Below are positions 57,835 to 64,000 of a stretch of 64,000 bases of DNA, in pieces; position 1 is the first letter of the stretch, and each line of letters begins with the position of its first letter. Below the pieces are notes generated by a model. The model ran no database searches, was not told where the DNA came from, and was given only the letters and a program-made list of their open reading frames with translations. Made by a program: the position numbers and the translations under genes. Source of the DNA: Catellatospora sichuanensis (lineage in GTDB: Bacteria; Actinomycetota; Actinomycetes; Mycobacteriales; Micromonosporaceae); contig NZ_VIQO01000023.1 of NCBI RefSeq assembly GCF_007483665.1, forward strand, positions 1-64,000, written 5' to 3'.

Positions 57835-58878
57835 GTGGATACGTCTCAGCCACCTCGGCGAGTCACGATCATCGACGTCGCCAGGCACGCCAACGTGTCC
57901 ACCACGACGGTGTCCAAAGTGCTCCGCAACGCCTACGGAGCCAGCCCGGAGATGCGGGCGAAGGTTCGCGAGGCGATCGCCGAGCTGGGCTACCGTCCCG
58001 ACGCCGCCGCTCGTGGCATGCGCGGCCAGACTTACACCATCGGGGTCATGCTGCCGACCATCCGCAACCCGTTCTTCGCCGACATCCTCGACGGGCTCAC
58101 CGACAGGCTGCGCGACACCGACTACCAGATCCTGCTCGGAACGGGTGGTGACGGCGAGGACACCGAGGAGCGGATGACCGACGCGATGATCGACCGCAGG
58201 ATGGACGGTGTCGTACTCATCGCACCGGTCTCCTCCCGCGCGAGGCTCGAGCAGATCGCAGGTCTCGTGCCCACTGTCATCGTCGGCCGGCACGGCAACT
58301 CACCGCTGTACGACGTCGTCACCGACGACGACTTCGTCGGCGCCGCGCTCGTGGTGGAGCATCTGAGCGCCCTGGGCCACCGCCGCATCGCCCACATCGA
58401 CCACAGCGAGACCGACCCCACGCGGCTGCTGGAAATGCCCAACGCGGTGCGCGCCGAGGGTTATCGCCACGCGATGCGCGCACACGGACTCGCCGACGAG
58501 ATCGACATCGTCGCTACGAGTTACACGCAGGAAGGCGGCTACATCGGTGCGCAACGGCTGCTCGCCCGGCCACGCCGACCGACAGCGATCTTCGCGGGCG
58601 CCGACTTCGTCGCCATGGGGGTCCTGGAGGCCCTGGCCGAGGCCGGGCTGAAAGTCCCTGAGGACATCTCCGTCGCGGGTTACGACAACACCACGTTCGC
58701 TGCGTTCGCACCGGTCTCGCTGACAAGCGTCGACCAGGCAGGCCACCAGATCGGCAGCAACGCGGCGCGCCTGCTGCTGGAACGCATATCCCACCGGCAG
58801 GCTCCCTCGTCCCAGGTCAAGCTGACACCGAAGCTCGTCGTCCGCGGCAGCACCGGGCGGCCGTCAGTGCCCGACTGA
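57835..58878 (+). CDS. LacI-family regulator of the rhamnoside operon
   Basis: 347 residues from GTG 57835 with AGGAGG upstream. HTH: TIIDVARHANVSTTTVSKVLRN; hinge ELGYRPDAAARGMRG. Core: IGVMLPTIRNPFFADILDG, PTAIFAGADFVAMGVLEALAEAGLKVPEDISVAGYDN. Divergent from the rhamnoside operon. The two copies of TTGGGNAACGTTNCCCAA in the intergenic region are its probable targets. Ligand unknown, probably the glycoside or rhamnose. Confidence 0.9.
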   Translation: MDTSQPPRRVTIIDVARHANVSTTTVSKVLRNAYGASPEMRAKVREAIAELGYRPDAAARGMRGQTYTIGVMLPTIRNPFFADILDGLTDRLRDTDYQILLGTGGDGEDTEERMTDAMIDRRMDGVVLIAPVSSRARLEQIAGLVPTVIVGRHGNSPLYDVVTDDDFVGAALVVEHLSALGHRRIAHIDHSETDPTRLLEMPNAVRAEGYRHAMRAHGLADEIDIVATSYTQEGGYIGAQRLLARPRRPTAIFAGADFVAMGVLEALAEAGLKVPEDISVAGYDNTTFAAFAPVSLTSVDQAGHQIGSNAARLLLERISHRQAPSSQVKLTPKLVVRGSTGRPSVPD

Positions 58879-58903
58879 CCGATACAGCGGCCTGCATAGG
58901 TGA

Positions 58904-58930
58904 GTCCCGGCAGCTCGCGGCTGCCGGGAC
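58904..58930. terminator. Hairpin terminator between convergent genes
   Basis: Perfect 11-bp stem GTCCCGGCAGC / GCTGCCGGGAC with a five-base loop, between the LacI stop and the secreted GH78-like gene. Confidence 0.75.
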
Positions 58931-58983
58931 CCGTACCAGAGGCGCGGGTTTCATGCCCGCGCTCTACACCTACCGATGCCGCG

Positions 58984-61017
58984 TCAGGGAGTGGAACCGA
59001 ACCGGAAGGTGCCGGCGCCCACCGAGTAGATGTCGTAGAGGCCGCTGCGCTGCACGAACGTGGCACCCGACGTCAACGCGCTGCTGGTCGCCGAGGACGA
59101 GGCCAGCGGCACCCACACCTGGCCACTCGTGCCCGAGGGTGCGGTGACCTCGATCTGGAACTGCCCTGCGCTGTCCTGGGCCCACTTCACCGCGATCGAG
59201 CTGTTCGGCGTCGGAACCTGGCCCTGCGCCCAGGTCACGTTGGCCTTCTGCGGCTTGACCCGCCACGTCGTGTACCCGGGGTTCACGGCCGTCACGCCGA
59301 GGATGTTCTCCGAGAGCACCTGCGTGGGGCCGGCGGCCCAGGCGTGGGCCAGGCTGTCGAACCCGCGGTCCGGAAGGCCGTTGCTGTTCACGAACTCCCA
59401 GAACGTACCCGTGTAGTAGGAACCGGCGGTGTCGACCTGCAGACCCCACAGGCGCCGGAGCAGGTCGAGCGCGCCCGCGGTGTCGCCGCTGTCGAAACGG
59501 GCCATGACCTCCCACGTGTTGTTGAGCGGCTCGATCGTGTGGCCGTAGGGGTCCGCCATGCTCGGGGACGGCTGGCTGATCTGGCTCCCCCGCGCCAGCC
59601 AGCGCGACCTGAAGTAGCTCAGGATGCCCTGCACCCTGTCCGCGGGCGCCACGCCGAGACGGATCGCGTTCATGTTCGCGTCCAGCGGGTACACGTTGGT
59701 GCGGGTGTTGGTGTGGACGTACAGACCCGCAGACGTGTTGAACAGACGGCTGTTGATCGCGGCCTTGAGCGCGTTCGCCTTGTTGGTGTACTCGGTCACC
59801 TTCGCCGCGGTGCCGACCTTGCCCTCCATCCAGATCATGTTCTGCAGCAGCTCGTAGTAGGCGAGGCTGTACTCGGTGACCTCGCCGCTCTGCGTGGTCT
59901 GCCAGTAGTCGTTGTCGTTGGTGACGACGAGCCCGTTGGAGTTGACCCGCGTGTGGTGGTAGGCGGTGGCGTTCTCCAGCCTCGTACGCAGGCCGGTGAT
60001 GAACGCCGTGTCGTTGGTGTAGCGGTAGTACTGGATCGCGATGATCGCCGAATACGCCGAGTAGGTCACCGCGTAGTCGAACTTCCCGCATCCGCGGAAG
60101 CCCACCGCGCTGGTGAGCCTGCCGTTGGAGTCCTGCAGGTTGAGGATGCTGTTGATGGAGCCCTTGATGTACGGGGCCGCGTTCGAGCCGAGCGACAGCT
60201 GCGCCACCGGGTCGCTGACGAGCAGGTCACCGGACCAGATGGCACGGTCGCGCTTGGCACCATCGAAGATCACCGGAACGTTGAAGCACGACGCGACACC
60301 GGTCGGCACCATGTCGAGCTGGGCGGTGTACGCCCCGGCGTACCACATGCGGTTGAGCTGGTCGTCGCTGGACATGAACCAGCCCTTGTACTGGGCCGGC
60401 GTGGCGCGATACGCCTTGAAGTTGACGCCTGCGCCGGTCAGCGTCACCGAACCGGCGCTGGTCAGTTGGATCGCCGCGTAGCGGAAGCCGCCGCGCAGCG
60501 AGCCGGTGTACGTCCGCGCGCTGGTCACACTCAGGGAGATGACCGAACCGTGGTCGTTGTTGTAGATGCCGCTGCTGTTCGCCGTCAGGAAGGGAAGCGC
60601 CTCGCTGGTCGCGATCCGCACCGTCCTGGCGGATCCGCCGGAGGAGGCCGAGACGGTCACGAAGGGCGTGCCGCTGACGTTCCTGCCGAAGTCGAGGACC
60701 ACTGTCGCCGGCGTCCCGCCGGAGGACGTGGTCAGCACGGTCGAGCCGCTGCCCGTTTCGGTGAGCCCGGCTGCGTTGGTGACCGTTCCCGCCGTCCTGG
60801 TGATACGGACGGCCTCCGGGTTGTCGCTTGTCGGCGCGGGCACGAGTGCCTGCCAGTTCGGGTTCGTCGGCCAGGTCGGCAACGCGGCCCACGCCGCGGT
60901 GCTCGGCAGGCTCGACGCGACGACCACGCAGATCGTCGCGACGGCCAGCGCCCACAGTGACCTGCGGGTGGCCGTTCTGCGCCACGGCGCGAACGGTGCG
61001 GTACTCTCACGGTGCAT
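58984..61017 (-). CDS. Secreted GH78-like (alpha-L-rhamnosidase-related) six-hairpin glycosidase
   Basis: 677 residues. Long signal peptide (RRTATRRSLWALAVATICVV..AAWA, cut near 45). N-terminal beta domain (VVLDFGRNVSGTPFVTVSAS), then an (alpha/alpha)6 barrel with VIFDGAKRDRAIWSGDLLVSDP, corresponding to the CPQRDExxGWxGD motif of GH78 but diverged, and WEFVNSNGLPDRGFDSLAHAWAAGPTQVL. The C-terminal beta-sandwich is typical of GH78. It probably releases rhamnose or a related sugar outside the cell. Several TGAAACG-type sites in its leader and a LacI gene upstream fit rhamnose control. The exact family (GH78 or a neighbour) is uncertain. Confidence 0.8.
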   Translation of the reverse strand: MHRESTAPFAPWRRTATRRSLWALAVATICVVVASSLPSTAAWAALPTWPTNPNWQALVPAPTSDNPEAVRITRTAGTVTNAAGLTETGSGSTVLTTSSGGTPATVVLDFGRNVSGTPFVTVSASSGGSARTVRIATSEALPFLTANSSGIYNNDHGSVISLSVTSARTYTGSLRGGFRYAAIQLTSAGSVTLTGAGVNFKAYRATPAQYKGWFMSSDDQLNRMWYAGAYTAQLDMVPTGVASCFNVPVIFDGAKRDRAIWSGDLLVSDPVAQLSLGSNAAPYIKGSINSILNLQDSNGRLTSAVGFRGCGKFDYAVTYSAYSAIIAIQYYRYTNDTAFITGLRTRLENATAYHHTRVNSNGLVVTNDNDYWQTTQSGEVTEYSLAYYELLQNMIWMEGKVGTAAKVTEYTNKANALKAAINSRLFNTSAGLYVHTNTRTNVYPLDANMNAIRLGVAPADRVQGILSYFRSRWLARGSQISQPSPSMADPYGHTIEPLNNTWEVMARFDSGDTAGALDLLRRLWGLQVDTAGSYYTGTFWEFVNSNGLPDRGFDSLAHAWAAGPTQVLSENILGVTAVNPGYTTWRVKPQKANVTWAQGQVPTPNSSIAVKWAQDSAGQFQIEVTAPSGTSGQVWVPLASSSATSSALTSGATFVQRSGLYDIYSVGAGTFRFGSTP

Positions 61018-61338
61018 CTGGATCCTCCTTCGATTGCGGCTTGGCTGCCGGGGTCCGGGTGTGTCCTTTGTTCGTGCCTCTGCTTCACCAGCGCCGTCCC
61101 TGAGCTACTCCGGGTACGGCGACCTTGTCCGATGCCGGTGCCTGCCAGCGATGTCATCGGACAAGGGACTTGGTGATGGGAGACGTGTGTAGCTGATTGC
61201 GGCGCGTTGTCAGCTCGGACAACGGAGTCGGCGCGCCCGACCGTCGGATGACGGCAGCGGCGTCCGGGTTCGCCGCTTGCCGGTGCGTCGTGATGACGAC
61301 AGACCAGGGCCATCGCAGGGTCCCGCGGGTCCCTCGAT

Positions 61339-61450
61339 TGAAACGTTCCTGCGGTCCGGTGGCGGTTGAGCAGCGTTCGGTTACCCGGGTTGCGTCAGCA
61401 CTGGCACGTGGCCTCGCTATTCGGAACTCGGACGGCTCTGAAACCTTTCA
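61339..61450. promoter_or_regulatory. Two TGAAAC-type operators in the GH78-like leader
   Basis: TGAAACGTTCCT at 61339-61350 and TGAAACCTTTCA at 61439-61450 (perfect TGAAA/TTTCA arms). The latter lies about 18 bases after the -10 of the promoter at 61468. GTTTCGAAAC, a further perfect palindrome, is at 61510-61519. The ~760-base region between the divergent genes otherwise shows no gene. Confidence 0.55.
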
Positions 61451-61467
61451 ATTATCCTTCTGCGCAC

Positions 61468-61497
61468 AGAGTACGAGCCGCCTCAGCGTTCCGTCAA
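61468..61497 (-). promoter_or_regulatory. Promoter of the secreted GH78-like gene
   Basis: Minus strand TTGACG (61492-61497), 18-base spacer, TACTCT (61468-61473). This gives a long leader of about 445 bases before the start codon at 61017. Confidence 0.6.
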
Positions 61498-61724
61498 GGT
61501 TGCCCATATGTTTCGAAACCGTTGCGCACCAATCGAACCGGCCGGTTCTTCTGCCCAGAGGGCGTGGTGCTTTCGGCGGCGCTCGTAGGTGTCGTCACCC
61601 GCCGACCTGCGCCGAGCATGCCTGCCGAGGCGTGGCTACGAATGGGGCGCCGTGCCGGCCTGGACGGGACAACAGGCTGATAGCCGACGGTGACGGGATG
61701 GCTGCCTGGCGGGTGCGGGCAGCG

Positions 61725-61752
61725 TTGACCCGTTTCAACCGTCGCGTAGCGT
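61725..61752 (+). promoter_or_regulatory. Promoter and operator of the LacI gene at 61786
   Basis: TTGACC (61725-61730), 16-base spacer, TAGCGT (61747-61752). TGACCCGTTTCA (61726-61737; complement TGAAACGGGTCA) overlaps the -35, consistent with autoregulation. Confidence 0.6.
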
Positions 61753-61785
61753 GGTGGTGGCAGGCGCCGAGCATGGATGGGGAAC

Positions 61786-62808
61786 ATGGAGACGACGAGC
61801 ATCAAGGAGGTCGCACGTCAGGCCGGCGTCTCGCTGGGCACTGTCAGTAACGTGTTGAACAGGCCGCACCTCGTGGCCGAGAACACCCGGCAGCGGGTGC
61901 TGCAGGCCATCCGCGAACTCGGCTACGTCCGCAACGATTCCGCACGTCAGCTGCGTGCGGGCCGGAGCCGCACGATCGCCATCGTCGTACTGGACGTGTC
62001 GAACCCCTTCTTCACCGACGTCATCCGGGGCGCCGAGGAGGCTATCGAGGCCGCAGGTGCGGTAGCGGTCGTGTGCAACAGCGGTCAGAGCGCCGCCCGT
62101 GAAAAAAGGCACCTGGAGCTACTCGAGGAGCAGCGCGTACAGGGTGTCCTCATCACCCCGGTCGACGGCGGCCGAGATTCCCAGCTGGTCAATCTCATCA
62201 AGCGCGGGGTCCCGGTGGTGCTGGTCGACCGCGGTATCTGGCAGTCGGACCGGTGCTCCGTCGCGGTCGACGACGTGCTCGGCGGCCGGATCGCCGGGCA
62301 GCACTTCCGCGAGCTCGGCCACGATCACGTCGCCTTTGTCGGTGGCCCGCTGACCATTCCCCAGGTCGCCGACCGGCAACGCGGCTTCGAGTCGGTGTTA
62401 TCCGGGATCCAGGTGCGCACCTTCCTGACCGCCGAGCTGACCGTCGCGGCGGGGCGGCAGGCAGGCGACGCCATCGCGGACCTGCCCGCGCCTGATCGGC
62501 CGACCGCGGTGTTCTGCGCCAACGACCTGCTGGCCCTGGGGCTGCTGCAGGAGATGACGCAACGCGGGATCAACGTGCCCGACGAAGTCGCCATCCTCGG
62601 CTATGACGACATCGACTTCGCCGCGGCCGCGGCAGTGCCCCTGTCCTCGGTTCGCCAGCCCCGCGAACACCTGGGACGTGCTGCTGCCGAGCTTCTCCTG
62701 GAGGAGACCAGGTCCCCCGACACGCACGCACACCGGAACCTCGTGTTCCATCCGGAGCTGGTGGCACGGAAGTCGACGGCCCGCCCGGACAGCGCCCGGC
62801 GGCGGTGA
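61786..62808 (+). CDS. LacI-family regulator, likely rhamnose-responsive
   Basis: 340 residues from ATG 61786 (ATG 61777 also in frame). HTH: SIKEVARQAGVSLGTVSNVLNR; hinge ELGYVRNDSARQLRAGR. Core: IAIVVLDVSNPFFTDVIRGAEEAIEAAG, VSIGVD-equivalent VAVDDVLGG, PTAVFCANDLLALGLLQEM. It lies between a GH78-like enzyme and a rhamnulokinase gene. Its closest relatives by position are rhamnose regulators, and the TGAAACG words around both loci are probable targets. Confidence 0.9.
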   Translation: METTSIKEVARQAGVSLGTVSNVLNRPHLVAENTRQRVLQAIRELGYVRNDSARQLRAGRSRTIAIVVLDVSNPFFTDVIRGAEEAIEAAGAVAVVCNSGQSAAREKRHLELLEEQRVQGVLITPVDGGRDSQLVNLIKRGVPVVLVDRGIWQSDRCSVAVDDVLGGRIAGQHFRELGHDHVAFVGGPLTIPQVADRQRGFESVLSGIQVRTFLTAELTVAAGRQAGDAIADLPAPDRPTAVFCANDLLALGLLQEMTQRGINVPDEVAILGYDDIDFAAAAAVPLSSVRQPREHLGRAAAELLLEETRSPDTHAHRNLVFHPELVARKSTARPDSARRR

Positions 62809-62862
62809 CGCAATCCGAGCCTGAAACGTTCTGACACGCGACGTGGCATCTGACGCGTGACG

Positions 62863-64000
62863 CTATCGGGTCAGGCGCGCCTCCAGTCCGGCCCACGTTG
62901 TCGCACTCGCGCCGGGTCGCGGCAGGTAGCGCCTCGGTGTGACGTGTCGATTCAGCAGGGCGCGCAGGTCTCGAAGCTCCCCGGAGATCGCACCGAGGGC
63001 GCGGGCCTGCACCAGTGCGTTACCGAGCGCTGTCGCCTCCACCGGTCCGGCCGTCACCGGCAGACCGCAGGCATCGGCGGTGAGCTGGCACAGCAGCTCG
63101 TTGCGAGACCCTCCGCCCACCAGATGCACGACGTCGACCGGGTGACCTGCCAGCTCCTGCGCCTGCCGTACGGCGCGTGCGTGCGCCAGCGCCAGGCTCT
63201 CCAGAATGCACCGCACCAGCGCTGCCCGCGAGGCAGGCACCGGCTGACCGGACCGCCGGCAGTAGTCGACGATCCGCGCCGGCATGTCGCCCGGCGGCAG
63301 GAAGACCGGGTCGTCCGGGTCGACGACGCTCACGAACGCCGGTTGGGCCGCCGCCTCGGCCAGCAACGCCGTCAGGTCCGCAGGTTCGCCACGCGCCTGC
63401 CAGGTGCGCATCGACTCCTGCAGCAGCCACTGGCCCATCACGTTGCGCAGGTATCGCACGGTGCCGTCGATGCCGGCCTCGTTGGTGAAGCCGGCCTTCC
63501 GGCTCGACTCGGTCAGCACCGGTTCTGCCAGCTCGAGCCCTACCAGTGACCAGGTGCCGCACGAGATGAAGGCAAAACGTTCGTCCCCCGCGGGAACACC
63601 GACCACCGCCGAGGCGGTGTCATGCGAGCCGACCGCCAGCACCGGCACGGAGGTATCCAGGCCGGTCTGTGCTGCCGCGTCCGCCGTGAGCCGGCCGATG
63701 GTGTCGCCCGGCCGTCGCAGTGGTGCGAACAGCTGCGCGTCCCAGCCCAGTGCGGCGATGAGCTCCGTCGACCAGGTGCCGCTTCGCGCGTCGAGCAGTC
63801 CCGTGGTGGAGGCGTTGGTCAGTTCCGCTCCTTCCTGTCCGGTCAACCAGTAGGCCAGCAGGTCGGGCAGCAGCAGCATGCGACGGGCCGTGGCGGCGGC
63901 CGGTGTGCCCTGGGCCGCCGCCAGTTGGTAGATCGTGTTGAAGGGCAGGTTCTGCAGCCCCGTGATCGCGTAGAGACGTTCCACGCCTAGTTGGTCGTGC
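62863..64000 (-). CDS. rhaB: FGGY-family kinase, rhamnulokinase, 5' end outside window
   Basis: The frame is open to the right edge (HDQLGVERLYAITGLQ), so the N-terminal ~120 residues are missing and 378 codons are visible. YAITGLQNLPFNTIYQL and LLLPDLLAYWLTG are typical of RhaB. PVLAVGSHDTASAVVGVPA and FISCGTWSLVGLEL form the ATP-binding region of FGGY kinases. VHLVGGGSRNELLCQLTADACGLPVTAGPVEATALGNALVQARALG is the C-terminal signature. It would phosphorylate L-rhamnulose to the 1-phosphate, linking rhamnose released by the GH78 enzymes to central metabolism. It converges on the LacI gene. Confidence 0.85.
   Translation of the reverse strand, partial: HDQLGVERLYAITGLQNLPFNTIYQLAAAQGTPAAATARRMLLLPDLLAYWLTGQEGAELTNASTTGLLDARSGTWSTELIAALGWDAQLFAPLRRPGDTIGRLTADAAAQTGLDTSVPVLAVGSHDTASAVVGVPAGDERFAFISCGTWSLVGLELAEPVLTESSRKAGFTNEAGIDGTVRYLRNVMGQWLLQESMRTWQARGEPADLTALLAEAAAQPAFVSVVDPDDPVFLPPGDMPARIVDYCRRSGQPVPASRAALVRCILESLALAHARAVRQAQELAGHPVDVVHLVGGGSRNELLCQLTADACGLPVTAGPVEATALGNALVQARALGAISGELRDLRALLNRHVTPRRYLPRPGASATTWAGLEARLTR

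Noticed and set aside
6-63990. Long antisense and other-frame open reading frames over nearly every gene
   Set aside because: They are expected from high GC at third codon positions; products are Arg/Ala/Pro/Gly-rich without domains.
1-64000. CRISPR arrays, tRNA or rRNA genes
   Set aside because: No regularly spaced identical repeats and no cloverleaf or rRNA sequence were seen on either strand; the only tandem repeats are protein-coding.

Overview
The window is high-GC DNA with GTG and TTG starts, GGAGG-type ribosome binding sites, Tat and lipoprotein signal peptides, LacI-controlled CUT1 sugar transporters lacking their own ATPase, and DUF5753 XRE / DUF6879 genes. This points to a filamentous actinomycete; Micromonosporaceae is my guess, from gene content only. 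No tRNA, rRNA, CRISPR array or intact mobile element was found.

Layout. 1-12 kb: a truncated ALF-repeat secreted protein, a GNAT enzyme, a membrane-anchored GH5 glycosidase, a double-DUF427 protein, a 16-repeat cell-wall hydrolase, a Tat-exported protein, a two-component system and a STAS protein. 12-27 kb: a putative alginate (polyuronate) locus. It has a solute-binding protein, two permeases, an SDR, two heparinase II/III-type lyases and a DUF624 membrane protein in one minus-strand operon, with a divergent LacI regulator, a nearby PL7 alginate lyase, a beta-helix protein and a small tautomerase. 22-32 kb also carries housekeeping-type singletons (phosphotransferase, GNATs, LspA, MarR/SDR pair, DinB) and an XRE/DUF6879 small-gene cluster with an IS66-like remnant. 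32-38 kb: two secreted GH30 enzymes and a LacI regulator, separated by a suspicious poly-G/poly-C tract. 38-40 kb: a MEDS-ATPase, an anchored hypothetical protein and a VanY-like carboxypeptidase. 40-49.5 kb: a secreted CBM2-GH5 cellulase and a xylo-oligosaccharide-type operon (binding protein, two permeases, GH43, LacI). 49.5-64 kb: a rhamnoside locus with permeases, GH78, binding protein, GH1 and esterase in an operon, a divergent LacI, a second GH78-like secreted enzyme, another LacI and a rhamnulokinase cut by the window end.

How the genes work together. The window reads as plant- or algal-glycan foraging modules. Each pairs secreted depolymerases with a binding-protein transporter, intracellular enzymes and a LacI repressor. 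All three transporters lack an ATPase gene, so a shared MsiK-type ATPase encoded elsewhere is likely. The best observations are shared operator words. TGGTGYAWCGRTGCA precedes the tautomerase, the transporter operon and the PL7 lyase. CGAAAGTTTCG-type palindromes lie between the cellulase and the xylo-operon. TTGGGNAACGTTNCCCAA and TGAAACGWTTCA words lie in the rhamnoside region. In several cases the operator sits a few bases downstream of a TTGACR-N17/18-TANNNT promoter. These motifs were found by eye and have not been tested statistically.
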